Part shown: positions 41,848-53,356 of the stretch, in pieces
Layout of the letters: the number at the start of each line of letters is the position of its first letter
How positions within the stretch are numbered: position 1 is the stretch's first letter
Assembly: GCA_958450365.1 (NCBI GenBank)
Contig: CAUEEP010000688.1
Coordinates: 62,001 to 126,000 of the forward strand
DNA length: 64,000 nucleotides
Reading direction: 5' to 3'
Source of the DNA: Mesorhabditis belari
Taxonomy: Eukaryota > Nematoda > Chromadorea > Rhabditida > Rhabditidae
Notes under the pieces: model-generated
What the model saw: the letters and a program-made list of their open reading frames with translations, nothing else
The model's database searches: none
Told to the model about the DNA's origin: nothing
Position numbers and translations under genes: made by a program

Positions 41848-42510
41848 ACGAGTGCACTGACAGGAAAGGGGTTACTAGTCAGCCACCAAAAGATAAACTT
41901 GTTGGTTCTGTTTTCACATTTTACAATGACTTTTATTGAAGTTTTACAATAACTAATTTAGAAATAGTGATGTTTATGAAATGTCAAGTACTGCAGTCTA
42001 TCAGCTGAATTTAAAGTGAAAATAACAGGGAAAAAGCCATTGTATTGTAATGTAATCTACCTGCTTTCTAAAATCTTGGCTCCAAAATTTGTCGCGAACG
42101 GTCTCTACATTCCTGAGTCAATTTATACGTTAATTCCATCAACTCCAACTGTGTGAAAACTTTATGTTCTTTAAAGGGACTCTATTTGCTTATGAGTACT
42201 TTAAACCTAAAGTCTTTGAATTGATGTCTTTTGCTGTCAAGCTTGGCCTGATCAATGCAGCCTGAAGAGTGCATCCCAAATTAATGATCTTAAGGTCAAT
42301 GATTCGACTTTATTGGCTAGAAAACCAAGAATATTAATTTTCAATTGCTAAAAGTCTGGTAGTAAGCTTTCAACTGAGTTTTTAATGGGGAAATGCTAAC
42401 AGTTTTAGTCTAATGCCGGATCTATACAAAAACGTGGGTTTGATGTTTTCAGTCTACAGTATACAACTAATTTGGCAACTAAGAAATTTGGGCAACAAGC
42501 CTACAGTACA

Positions 42511-43160
42511 GGATGGCTGAAAAGTTCTGTACACATTACAAAAATTGACGTTACAGTAAGAAATTGTGAAAATTACACAAAATGCAACCCAAATTTAGAA
42601 AATTCGACTGTTTTTTACCCCATATATGCTTGTTTTTCAAGGGATCTACATTTTAGCTAAGTTTTACTACATTAAGTTCATTTTCCAGCTTTGTTTTAAA
42701 TGTTCTCTATCTTTCCTTCAACCCGACAAATTCGAACACCTCATGCCCGGGAATCTATGGAAAAGTGGCTAGACTTGATACTATCCGACTTTGATCACAG
42801 CTAGAGCTAAAAGAATTGCTAAAATTTAAAAAGAATGAAATTGAAAGAAACTAGAAGAATTTTGATTACAAATAGAGTTTAGATAAAACAGCCCAAGTGT
42901 ACAATAATTGCTCAACCGAGGGAATCGTTGATCTCGACTCGGTTGGAGAAGGATTCTATGGGGAATGGGTGGGGGAAAAAGCTGACGTATCCAGTACAAA
43001 AAAGGGTATTAAAGTATATGTATTAAATGTGACAAAAGGTTAAAGATTTATTCATCTTTTTATAATATGTGAATTGAATCAATTGGCAGCAGAAACCTGG
43101 ACCAGAGAGCCAAATGGTGACACCTTGAAGTAGCCTGGAACCGGTTGTCATTTTATAATA
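42511..43160. other. No gene recognised
   Basis: AT-rich sequence with one GC-richer patch near 42900-42990 (GGGAATCGTTGATCTCGACTC...). No supported coding region. Confidence 0.5.
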
Positions 43161-46100
43161 TCAATGATCTACTAATAAATCTAATGAATTACCAAGTTTA
43201 TTTAGTCGAATTAGTACAATGAACCGCAAGAATATTCTCTGTACAGCTTCTCGATATGGTTTATAAAGAGAGAGCATGGAAATCGTGTTGACCACTCCGT
43301 GTAACGATAGGATGAGGGTCATCAATGGGAAATATTCTAGAGAACGGTTATTATATATTGTTTTTCAAACAAGTATTGATTTTATATGATTTTATGCATA
43401 CTCGTAATTTGAGAGTTAATTGCTAGCTTTGGCCAGGCGGCGAAAGCTGTTAGAGGAGTAAAGCTGAGCAGCACCGGCACAGTGACCTGAAAGAAACTAA
43501 GAATATTTAATGAATTTTATTCTCCTTGAAATTAATCATCATCTACATTGTCAATAGCTGTATTTCGGTGCCAAAAAGCTGTAACTGACAAGAAAGGTCA
43601 ACTGGCTGAGCCGGCCAAACGCTATGCATTCGACGCGCAATTTTATGCTGATTCCCAATTTGTATCCCTTTTTTGCTAAATGACAATCTGCCAGGAGTTA
43701 TAAGCGTCTAAAGTTTTGTTAGGACTCTGAAAATCTGGTCATTTGAGCCTTAGCGGCCTCGTTGCTTACTCGTTTCAGTGCAACCGTGGCCTAGTGGCAC
43801 CGGGTTCGTCTTCAGAGCGACACCTCACAAGTTCGATCCCCATTCATACCTTTACAATCGGGATTAAAAACTTTAAAGCAGATTTCAATATGCTAAATGA
43901 TGTGCCATAGAATGCGATTGTGCGCACGTTCGATCCTTCACAGTGGGGATCGAACTTGCGAGGCCTAAATGGTCCTAAATATTCGGGAACCAATCTAAAC
44001 TGAGAAAAAGTGATGTCGTTAATCAACGGAAATCACTATATTTTCCAAAATACACTTAATGGCATTTAGTCAACTTTTGCCCCAAAAACCATTCTTCTTC
44101 GGGATCACTATCAGACCTCCCATAGTCTCAAGATTATCTACCTGTATAATCAAAGCGTGAATGAGCTTTTTCTCTTCCTTGATCAAGCGCATCTCCATGA
44201 TGCTAGCCTGTTGGCGTAGCGAGTAGAAACAACCAAAAGAAAAGCCTAGAAAAAATAGAATTTTTTTTTAAAACTGTAAATAGTCTTTTCCACTCACCAA
44301 ACATCATTCCGGCAGTGATTAGCATGAATGGTATGACAGTCAAGAGAGCCGTGGACACACTATTCGGTGGAATCGCATCGAATGTGTCGAGGTTGATAAA
44401 TTGGCCAAGTTCTGGGTAGTTCTAAATTCTACTTTAACAAAGACCAAATCTATAATAATTAAGCTAACTTCTCGATAGTATTCTCTCGTTTTGTTCCCAT
44501 TTGTCTCATGAATCGCATAGAAAAATCCGCTGATTTGCAAATAGGAAGAAAGTGACATCACAATGAAGAAAACGTGAAGAAATCTGAAAGTGTGACAAAG
44601 TGAAACAAAAACAAAGCTCTAGCCTACCTAGTCGAACATTTTAACGCGTGCCCAACGGGGAGGATGAGCTGAAATCGGGCAAAGAACAAACAAACAGAGG
44701 CAGTTTGAGTATGGCCAATAGCTGATAAGCAAAGAACCTGAAATGAGCAGAACAACTATTTTGTGGGTTTTTAAAGATTTTTACAAACACTCGAATAGTT
44801 TTTCTGTTCATTTCAGGTCTCGAAAAGTCTAAAAGTAAGACTTCTCTCGAAGTCTTTTCTTTTCTCTAAAAATAGCACTTTTTGATTTGAAATCAATTTA
44901 AAAAATTAAAGATATTGAGTTATTGGAATATGAGAGATCAAAAAAACGTTGAGATTAAGTTTTAAATGAATATCTTCAAACAGTTCTTGAAACAAGCAGC
45001 TAAATAAGCTTTGAATAAGTGCAGATCGTACCTAAGTTCTCTGCTTAAGTTGAAAAATTATTGTTTCTACTGGTGAGAAGATTAAAAATATTTAGTTCTA
45101 ATCAAGAATTTAAAAGAATCAAAGCTATTCTGCAAGTGACAGCGAACTTTTTGAATGTACTCTTGGATATTCTTTATTTTTACGCTTTTTCTAAGCGAGT
45201 ACACTTTAAAAGATGATAAAAAATTCTACGAACTTATCGGCTAGCCTAAAACGTTGAACTGCTTTCTGTCTTTCTTTCTTTATTATCTTATTGATTCGAT
45301 GATTTGATTGTTTTTTAGGTATGAAGTCTAAGAAAAAGCTGCATCCAGCCATTATTACTCTTGATTAGCAAGGAAAAACAAAGATATCTCGAATCTTGCA
45401 GGAAAAGAGACAGCATTTTTTTTCGTGCTTTGAAGCGTCTCAAAGAAAAGGGGTTTAATGAAGATCGTAAGGGACAAGGTCCACCAAAAACTGCCAACAA
45501 TTCAACAAATCGAAAATTTTTGATTGACTTAAGAGGAAGCCCAGCTCCTCAAAGAATCCTGTTCAAAAAATGGCCAAATCTATTGGTATTGGAAAAAGTT
45601 CAGTTCCACAATGTCCATACAAACCGAATGTATTTCTGAAGAGATTCCTAGATGATGCATCCATCCCATCGGAATTCCCCCAAAAATTGGAAATAGAAGA
45701 AATGGGGCAGCGGCGTCGGCCATCAAATGGTCACAAAGGGTTGAGGCGAACTGAAACAATAAGAGGAAGATTTTCCTAGTATATCTGAACATCTATAGTA
45801 GTATGAAAATGATCAAAGCTCATAGTCAATACAGTTATTACCTGCAAGTTGATCAATCCATGTGAATACTCTCTCATTTCCTTGGGTGAATATCTAATGA
45901 TCACAAAAAAGCCAAAGAGATTGAGTGCTGTACCAAAAACTGAAAAATAGACAATAATGGAATGTCCACTTTTAATGTATTACATTTTGAAATCTTCTAC
46001 TTTGCTTTCTTATTTGAAAAATTATCAAAGCTTGTAGGACAAAAACAATATACCAAAAAATCAACAAGTGGATCAAGAAAAATCCTGGCTACATCTCTGA

Positions 46101-46273
46101 TTCTTACCAGAAATCGTCCAAATAATCGGATATGCCCAATCTCCAATATGAACATTTAACTCTTCAACCATTGAGATCAATGGGATATCGAAAAACCGAA
46201 AATCTGCTATCTTACATTTGTTTGTTTCTCTTTTACGGTTGCAGGTGATTTTCAAATTGCATATTGCTTTCAT
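43161..46273 (-). CDS. Seven-transmembrane chemoreceptor, srh/sri-like, complete
   Basis: Nine exons in phase: 46273-46108, 45939-45842, 45750-45625, 44737-44628, 44583-44469, 44421-44298, 44245-44142, 43486-43402, 43336-43161. 367 residues from this ATG, or 333 from the in-frame ATG at 46171 (MVEELNVHIG), which fits the family length better; a good acceptor (AATTCCCAG) just before 46273 supports the longer one. Family marks: FFVIIRYSPKEM after TM1, a GLINLQ element, PFLLFPIFGGIPMG in TM2-3, FARFQLI, NYPELGQF, KLIHALIIQ before TM6, and the diagnostic C-terminal HG...NTISML...YKPYREAV. Nematode srh/str-superfamily receptors sit in ciliated sensory neurons and detect odorants or solutes. Introns contain a tRNA relic and a Tc1-like fragment. 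A truncated second copy lies at 49792-50350. Confidence 0.9.
43779..43850 (+). pseudogene. tRNA-like relic with TCA at the anticodon site
   Basis: CCGTGGCCTAGTGGCACCGGG is a D-arm, TCGT-CTTCAGA-GCGA an anticodon arm, and AAGTTCGATCCCC a T-arm. The acceptor ends do not pair. A second T-arm copy lies inverted at ~43935-43960. In intron 7 of the receptor gene. Confidence 0.45.
45300..45624 (+). mobile_element. Tc1-like transposase N-terminal fragment
   Basis: Broken frames give RALKRLKEKGFNEDR, GQGPPKTANN and KSIGIGKSSV: the two N-terminal DNA-binding helices and GRPR-like linker of Tc1/mariner transposases. It ends abutting exon 3 of the receptor gene, so it inserted at the exon 3 donor or just beyond it; the donor GTTTGT overlaps the boundary. 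Confidence 0.75.
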
Positions 46274-46391
46274 TCTGGGAATTGGGAGTTTGTGATTGGT
46301 CGAATTTTTAATAAAGCAGAAGAAAACGGAATTTAATCATCAAGAAAACTGGCAAAAAACCAACTGGTTTGCTCTGCACAAAAGCATAATA

Positions 46392-46506
46392 TTAGGGTGA
46401 ACCAAAAGTTTTCTATTTTTTTTTCTCTTTAAGTTTGAACAATTTTTTAAAGCTAATAAATAAAGCTAATAATAAGAAAAAATAGAAAACTTTTGGTTCA
46501 CCCTAA
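46392..46506. mobile_element. 115-bp MITE
   Basis: ~29-bp terminal inverted repeats TTAGGGTGAACCAAAAG..., TA flanks. The equivalent site in the duplicated unit (near 50466) is empty. Confidence 0.93.
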
Positions 46507-47295
46507 TAAATGAGAGATGAAGAGCACTTTGGAGAAGTTGATGGTCAACTTTAAAATGAAAGTCTGTGGGTAAACTATAAAATTTATGGCGAAATCAATG
46601 ATCTAATCTTACCGTGAAAGACAAAAAACAATCAATAAGACAAAAATGAAGACAAAAGTTTCAAATTTCCATGCTAAATTACAAAAATCGCCTATACAAC
46701 AATAGAGATCATCTATTGGTTCGTCGGAATCAATTTTGAAGGCACCAGATGACTGAAAAAGCTTCAATTTAAGCTAACTAATAGACTTTTTCGTAATTTG
46801 AGTAGACCAGAGTCAAAATTGCTCGCCTGACATTGTTCTTGGGCTATTTGAATGGATTTCCTACGTTCCTAGTCAAGAACCGTGTGTGTCTCAAAGTCCC
46901 ATTTTTCGTGTTTGTTGCAGAAGATTTGATATGACGCGGCTAAGCCGAAATCATTCAAAACCAAAGGAAAACTTTGACCCTTTGATCGATGGAATTAGAG
47001 TCAGTTTTCGTGTTTTAGTACATTTAGTGAGTATATATAATATAAATTTATATAAGAGAATATAAAATGATCTTGTAGAATCGATCCTTTGGGATAAATG
47101 TGAGGTTCAAGCCGGCACATCCATTGCGACAATCCGTGGAGTCTGAAATTTCGTTTTTTAGGTGGGCTCGCTTTTTGCTAACTCATTTTTACTATCAATT
47201 TAGCATCCTAGGATACTTATTAGCCATGGATTCCGACTTTTGACGGTTCATGTACTTGGTATTACTAATATTACAGTAAGCCAAGACTAGTTCAC

Positions 47296-47435
47296 CTACA
47301 TTCGATCTTGTTTCCGTATCCATAGTATTCATAATCGCCACCACTTGAGCGGTTCTCCTCGGCCCAGCTGGAGCCACTTTTTGCTTTGAACATTTCAAAT
47401 AGATCAACCACAGCTCGCACCAGGAAATTAGACCA
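47296..47435 (-). pseudogene. Coding fragment of an unrecognised membrane-like gene, copy A
   Basis: Exon bounded by TGTTTAG acceptor and GTGAAC donor; two frames stay open in both copies. The reading GLISWCELWLIYLKC plus TAQVVAIMN, MDTETRSN joins in phase to a final exon near 47140-47040 (TDCRNGC, IPKDRFYK). The copy at 52976-53115 keeps these frames with substitutions. Incomplete 5' end. Confidence 0.4.
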
Positions 47436-47708
47436 CTAAACAGAGGATAAACAGCTTATGGATGAACAGATAATGGATAAACAGCTTATGGATGAACAGA
47501 TAATGGATAAACAGCTTTGGAAAAAACATGCTACAATGGATTACAATCCTATTCGATTTCCAAGTCATCCATTTGTCTACAACATTAGAATAGACACCGA
47601 AAATCTCTATTCAAGTATTATTGAACTGGATAGCCTAACGCAGTTTAGCATTTAGCATTTAGTTTAGTGAGTTTCGTAAAGCTGTTCACTAACGAGTAAC
47701 TCGCAAGT

Positions 47709-48905
47709 ACAGGGTGCGCCATAATTGCGCGCAACAGGGTATCACGTGCTTTCAAGGACAATAACTTGTTGATTTCAGCTTGATTTCTGTTTTTTTTGTG
47801 TGTTTTTACTATATTTGGAATATAATTGAAACTTTTTTCATATAAAATTTGTTGCTTTTTTTAGAATGGCTGGAAAATCCCCCATCGACAATCGACCAGC
47901 GAATTGCCTCGGCGCCGGAGATTCATAAGCGTCTTAAAGTCGACAGAAGTGTCATTTTCCGCATTATTCAACACTATGAAGCTACGGGAACAATTGCTGA
48001 TGCACCAAGAAGCGGTAGACGCCCAACTGTCGTCACAAAGACAGACATCAAGCGAGTGAGGGACCGAATTCGGAAGAAGCCAAACCAGTCGACAAGGCAA
48101 AAGGCAAAGAAGATGGCGATTTCAAGCACCTCATTGCGCCGAATCTTTAAAAATAAGCTCAAACTTACTGCTTACAAGAAAAACAAGGCTCAACTTCATT
48201 TGAATGCCGCTAAAAACAAGCGAACATTGCGAGCAGATCAGTTATTGATGCGTTTCAATGGAATCGTCATCATCACAATATGTTCACAGACGAAAAAATA
48301 TTTACCGTTTAAGGCCTTCTTCACAAGCAAAATGATCGAGTTGGGGCCAAATCTCAACTAGCCAAATCTCAGCCAAACCCCAAATCTCCACTCTGCTACG
48401 GTTTCTTGAAGTGCACATCCAACTTCTGTGAGGCTTTTTGGCGGCATCACTGCAACAGGAAAGACTTCTCTATTTGTTCCCCAAGGCGCGAACATCAGTT
48501 CCGATAACTACCTGGCTCTTCTCAAGGATGAACTCTTGCCCTGGGCTCGTAAACATTTTGGAAATCACATTTGGACTTCTCAGCAAGATGGTGACTGGCC
48601 CACAATTCCAAGAAAGTCCAGAAAGTTTTGGTTTTTGAAAACAACTTCCCGGACATCATTTCTTTTTCTGAGTGGCAACCTAGCTCTCCAGACCTCAACT
48701 CAATGGATTTTTTTAAAGTGTGTTCGATTCTCGAAGCCAAATCTTGTTCAAAGCCCCACAAAAACATCGAAAACTTGAAGAAATCACTTTAGAGAGCTGG
48801 ATCCAGCCCTTTGGTCGCCACCGTTGACGCCTTCCTGAAACGCCTGCGAGCTGATGCTTATCTGTTCGGATAGTCTAGCCTTTCCAGAAAATTCTAGCGC
48901 CTCAT
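47709..48905 (+). mobile_element. maT-type (DD37D-like) mariner relic, copy A
   Basis: Starts TACAGGGTGCGCCATAATTG. Transposase pieces: APEIHKRLKVDRSVIFRI, SGRRPTVVTK, KKMAISSTSLRRI, KNKLKLTAYKK, then VPQGANISSDNYLALLKDEL, WTSQQDGDWP (second Asp) and SSPDLNSMDF-like (third Asp) in shifted frames. Several frameshifts; no 3' terminal repeat found. Dead. Confidence 0.88.
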
Positions 48906-48958
48906 AAAAGTTATAAGCCTTTTTATTTTATTTGTCATATGTTTCTTTTGTCATTTTG

Positions 48959-49316
48959 TCACTTGTCTCCTTCTAACCTTTTCTTTTTCGTCTTCTTCAT
49001 CGCCTCGAGTTCCCATTGATTTCGATAGCTCTCAAAATAGATATCTTTTGCCCTTCCTTCTAGCGAAATCAATCGACTCGTACTCGATATCCGACCATTC
49101 TCACTCTGTACAACTATCCAATAGATCAACCACGGAGCCACAACGACGAAATACATAGGAACCTGAGGCTTGTTAGATTTGTTTTTCCACAGTTTACTTA
49201 CAAAAGTGAACCCGGACCCGGCAGCGTAGGAAACCTCATCTAGGATATTGATGAATATTGTGCGGTAAGCTGAGCCGAGAAGTGGGAAAGCGGAGAAAGA
49301 AATGGCATGAAGAACA
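48959..49316 (-). pseudogene. sra/srab-like receptor, last two exons only
   Basis: Exons 49316-49202 and 49162-48959 duplicate exons 5-6 of the complete gene at 54609, nearly identical and in frame. Exons 1-4 are missing because the duplication junction lies in intron 4. Confidence 0.88.
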
Positions 49317-49429
49317 CTAAAGTTTTAAGAGATATAGAATTAGATGGTTTTACTAGAAAGCTAGTTTTTTTTTACGGTAGCGATTAGTTCTAGTAATTCG
49401 TGCAGCTCTTTCCTTGAATCGTGGTCTTT

Positions 49430-49560
49430 TCAAAGTTTCATGGTCTTTTAAAGGTTTCGTGGTCTTTTCAAATTTCACAAGACCACGAAACGGACCTTTT
49501 TTGACAAAAGACCACGAAACTTTTAAAAGACCACGAAACTTTTAAAAGACCACGATTCAG
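49430..49560. repeat. AAAAGACCACGAAACTTTT repeats, inverted halves
   Basis: Units occur on one strand (GTGGTCTTTTCAAAG) to ~49475 and then inverted (AAAAGACCACGAAAC), giving a hairpin-like array. Unit B has an expanded version at 55068-55415. Confidence 0.85.
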
Positions 49561-49706
49561 GAAAAGAGCCACTAGTGCTTTAGCAATCAATAATTGTAAA
49601 GCCTACAGTTATTCTACAGCCTACATTCTTGGGCTAGGCTAGAGATACCTTGGTGGTCACTTTGAAAAAGGACGAGCAAAGCACATATTATATTAAACAG
49701 GATTTT

Positions 49707-49778
49707 CAGTACTATTAGAGAGAATACGGTCATAACCGTAATCCCAACAAAAACCGTACTACTATACTTTTAGTAAGT
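49707..49778. mobile_element. MITE fragment at the duplication junction
   Basis: Matches 40045-40125 (AGTACTATTAG...GAGAATACGGT...TACTTTTAGTAAGT). Lies between unit A and the 28-bp palindrome that opens unit B. Confidence 0.8.
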
Positions 49779-49806
49779 GATGGCCGACGCCGCGGCGTCG
49801 GCCATC
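49779..49806. repeat. Perfect 28-bp palindrome at the junction
   Basis: GATGGCCGACGCCG and its exact inverse. The right half is native receptor exon 3 sequence (same at 45708-45722); the left half is an inverted copy. Confidence 0.97.
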
Positions 49807-50350
49807 AAATGGTCACAAAGGGTTGAGGCGAACTGAAACAATAAGGGGAAGATTTTCCTAGTATATCTGAACATCTATAGTAGTATGAAAATGATCAAAG
49901 CTCATAGTAAATACAGCTATTACCTGCAAGTTGATCAATCCATGTGAATACTCTCTCATTTCCTTGGGTGAATATCTAATGATCACAAAAAAGCCAAAGA
50001 GATTGAGTGCTGTACCAAAAGCTGAAAAATGAACAATAATGTTCGCTTTGAATGTATTATATTTTGGAATCTTCTACAAGCTTTGATATTTGGAAAAAAT
50101 ATCAAAGTTCGTAGTACAATAACAATATACCAAAAAATCAACAAGTGAATCAAGAAAAATCCTGACTACAGCTCTGATTTTTACCAGAAATTGTCCAAAT
50201 AATCGGATAAGCCCAATCTCCAATATGAACATTTAACTCTTCAACCATTGAGATCAATGAGATATCGAAAAACCGAAAATCTGCTATCTTGCATTTATTT
50301 GTTTCTCTTTTACGGTTGCAGGTGATTTTCAAATTGCATATTGCTTTCAT
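49793..50350 (-). pseudogene. srh/sri-like receptor, exons 1-3 fragment
   Basis: Exons 50350-50185, 50021-49924 and the first 40 bases of exon 3 (from 49832) duplicate the complete gene at 43161-46273; exon 3 is cut at the palindrome. Sequence otherwise intact, with few substitutions. Confidence 0.9.
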
Positions 50351-50858
50351 TCTGGGAATTGGGAGTTTGTGATTGGTCGAATTTTTAATAAAGCAGAAGA
50401 AAACGGAATTTAATCATCAAGAAAACTGGCAAAAAACCAACTGGTTTGCTCTGCATAAAAGCATAACAAATGAGAGATGAAGAGCACTTTGGAGAAGTTG
50501 ATGGTCAACTTTAAAATGACCAGCAACTTTAAAATGAAAGTCTGTGCTTAAACTATCAAATTTATCGAGAAATCAATGATCTTATCTTACCATCGAATAT
50601 AAAAAAACAGTCAATAAGACAAAAATGAAGACAAAAGTTTCAAATTTCCATGCTGAATTGCAAAAATCGCCTTTACAACAATAGAGGGCATCTCTAGGAT
50701 CGTCGGAGTCAATTTTGAAGGCATCCGATGATTGAAAAAGTTTTAATTTAAGTTAACTAAAAGACTTTTTAGTAATATTAGTGGACCAGAGTAAAAATTG
50801 CTCGCCTGACATTGTTCTTGGGGTATTGTTCTTGGGGTATTTGGATGGATTTCCTACA

Positions 50859-52602
50859 TTAACACCCCCACTCGGCTTGGAGCCAGTTGCCGTACTGAAA
50901 AGGGAGAAGCGGGTGATGGATGAGAAGGGGGTGCAAGGATATCAAATTTAACTTTTTAAGCTTACCAAATTAAGGATTTGATGACATTTAGAGGTGGATA
51001 GTTGTTGCTCACTCGTTTGAAGATTGAAGATCAGCTCAAAAGTGACCCCATTGGGCGGGGGGCACATCCGCCGCGAAAATGTGTTTTCTATAGAATTTTC
51101 ACGTTTCAATAGCCATTTGACGCAGAAAAATGAGATGAATCCAAAAATAAGAGAATTTTTTGAAATCCCTCCGACAAATTTTTTCAAAGTCGAGTTTTAG
51201 TGATTGTTACAATGTTAAATTTCAGCCATATTTTATTGTCGAAGGAAAATTTTGAAAACAAAAGCCTAAAACAAAAATTTAAACTACAATTTTCTATTCT
51301 ACGGATTTTTCTCTATCTTTTGATACCAAAAGCATAAAAATTGATAAACCCTACAAAAAGTTATAGCCTTTTGAAAATCAAAATGTGGTTTCTGGGTTAT
51401 GGCGCACTGTAACGTCATGGCGTACTGTAACGTCATGGCTCACTGTAACGTTATGGCGCACTGTAACGTTATGGCGTACTGTAACGTCATGGCTCACTGT
51501 AACGTTATGGCGCACTGTAACGTTATGGCTCACTGTAACGTTATGGCGCACTGTAACGTCACGGCGCACTTTAACGTGGATAAATTACCGTAACCCGAGG
51601 AAAAAGAGCAAAATGAAACTTTTTTTGCTACAATCAAACCATTTTTCGTTATTTCAAAACGTTTAAAAGTACCGTTTCAAACTGTGCGTTTATCCCTTTC
51701 TGAGATTCATTTCTGTCAAGGCCTGAAAAATTCAAAAACAATGCGTCTGCTCATAAAAAAAAAACAACTTAACTTAAGTTCGCAGAGAACGACACAACAT
51801 CTCCAAAAAGAGGAAAAATAACAAAAAATGGTTTGATTGTGCGAAAAAAGTTTCATTTTGCTTTTTTTCCTCGGGTTATGGTAATTTATCCACGTTACAA
51901 TGCGCCATAACCCAGAAACCACATTTTGATTTTCAAAAGGCTATAACTTTTTTTAGGGTTTATCAATTTTTATGCTTTTGATATCAAAAGATAGAGAAAA
52001 ATCCGTAGAATAGAAAATTGTGGTTTAAATTTTTGTTTTAGGTATTTGTTTTCCAAATTTTCCTTCGATAATGAAATATGGCTGAAATTTAAGACTATAA
52101 AATCACTAAAACTCGACTTTGTCAGAGGGATTTCAAAAAATTCTTTTATTTTCGGATTCATTTCATTTTTCTGCGTCAAATGGCTATTGAAATGTGAAAA
52201 TTCTATAGAAAACGATTTTTTGTTTTATTTCTGGTCGATGTGGGGGGAGGAGGATCGATCTCTAAACAATCTGGTTATAGGCTAATTCTTATAACTAGAC
52301 GAACATTTAGATTATGTTGTACTTTTGTATGTATTCTTTTTATAAGCCTCAAGATATTTCATGATTTCACTTACCCCATTATATGTGGAGTTTTCGTTTG
52401 GCACCGAAATCACAATCACCTGAGCACCATACTCGTATACTCGCAATTGTTTGTTCAAATTGCTCTTTAAAGATCGAAAGTGTATCTCATTATCATATCC
52501 ACAATAGTATTTATCGGGTAAATCATAGTCAAAAGTTGTGTGTGTCTCAAAGTCTTTCAAATCAAAGTCAGTTTCCGTGTTGGTTGCCGAAGATTTAATC
52601 AA
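50859..52602 (-). CDS. Unrecognised protein, two 3' exons around a foldback element
   Basis: Exon 52602-52375 (76 codons; donor AATGGG|GTAAGTG) reads FDYDLPDKYYCGYDNEIHF, then YEYGAQVIVISVPNENSTY; phase 0. After a TTTTCAG acceptor a 36-base exon 50894-50859 adds YGNWLQAEWGC-stop in phase 0. Probably the C-terminus of a longer protein; upstream exons not identified. The 1.4-kb intron is filled by the foldback element. Unit A lacks all but the first bases of this gene. Pattern GAQVIVI...YGNWLQAEWGC suggests a compact extracellular domain but I cannot name it. Confidence 0.55.
51080..52222. mobile_element. Foldback-type element with minisatellite in one arm
   Basis: Left arm 51080-51409 pairs with 51893-52222, and an inner block 51577-51660 pairs with 51812-51897; centre loop ~150 bp. 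Between outer and inner left blocks sits an 18-bp array (51399-51577); the right arm has just one corresponding unit. No coding capacity recognised. Confidence 0.88.
51399..51577. repeat. 18-bp minisatellite GCGCACTGTAACGTTATG
   Basis: Ten units with variants GCGCAC, GCGTAC, GCTCAC at the start and GTCATG/GTTATG at the end. Derived from the inner border of the foldback arm (GTTATGGCGCACTG). Confidence 0.95.
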
Positions 52603-52975
52603 AAGCTAAGCCTAAAGCGGCTAAGCCGAAATCATTCGAAGCCAAAGGAAAACTTTGACCTTTTATCGATGGAATTAGAGTCATTTTTTGCGTTTTAATA
52701 TATTTAGTGAGTATATATAATATAAATTTATATAAGAATATATAAAATGGTTTTGTAGAATCGATTCTTTGGAATACATGTGCGGTTCAAGCCGGCACAT
52801 CCATTGCGGCAATCCGTGAAGTCTGAAATTTCGTTTTAGGTGCGCTCGTTTTTTGCTAACTCATTTTCACTATCAATTTAGCATCCTAGGATACTTATTA
52901 GCCGTGGTATTCCGAATTTTTGACAGTTCATTTACTTGATATTACTAATATTACAATAAAACAAGTCTAGTTCAC

Positions 52976-53115
52976 CTACATTCAAGCTTGTTTCCGTATC
53001 CATAGCATTCATAATCGCCACCACTTGAGCGGTTCGCTTCGGCCCAGCTGGGGTCACTTTTTGCTTTGAACATTTCAAATAGATCAACCACAGCTCGCAC
53101 CAGGAAATTAGACCA
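52976..53115 (-). pseudogene. Coding fragment of the membrane-like gene, copy B
   Basis: Counterpart of 47296-47435; next exon near 52820-52710 reads TDCRNGCAGLNRTCIPK. Frames preserved despite substitutions, which suggests that the gene was recently coding. Confidence 0.4.
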
Positions 53116-53356
53116 CTAAACAGAGGATAAACAGCTTTTGGATGAACAGATAATGGATAAACAGCTTTGGGAAAAACATGCTACAATGGATTACAATCCT
53201 ATTCGATTTCCAAGTCATCCATTTGTCTACAACATTAGAATAGACACCAAAAATCTCTATTCAAGTATTATTGAACTGGATAGCCTAACGTGGTTTAGCA
53301 TTTAGCATTTAGTTTAGTGAGTTTCGTAAAGCTGTTCACTAACGAGTAGCTCGCAA

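Larger units (their letters stand above)
40585..42510. repeat. Segmental duplication, copy 2
   Basis: Counterpart of 37540-40020. Carries the MITE at 41010-41530, absent from copy 1. Confidence 0.85.
45690..49706. repeat. Tandem duplication, unit A
   Basis: Matches unit B (49793-55565): receptor exons 1-3 and upstream, then an unrecognised gene fragment, a maT mariner and the last two exons of the sra/srab-like gene. Relative to B it lacks ~1.67 kb (B bases ~50862-52532). Confidence 0.93.

Noticed and set aside
51378..51666. Frames with HNVTV or CNVMAH repeats
   Set aside because: Translation of the 18-bp array in the foldback element.
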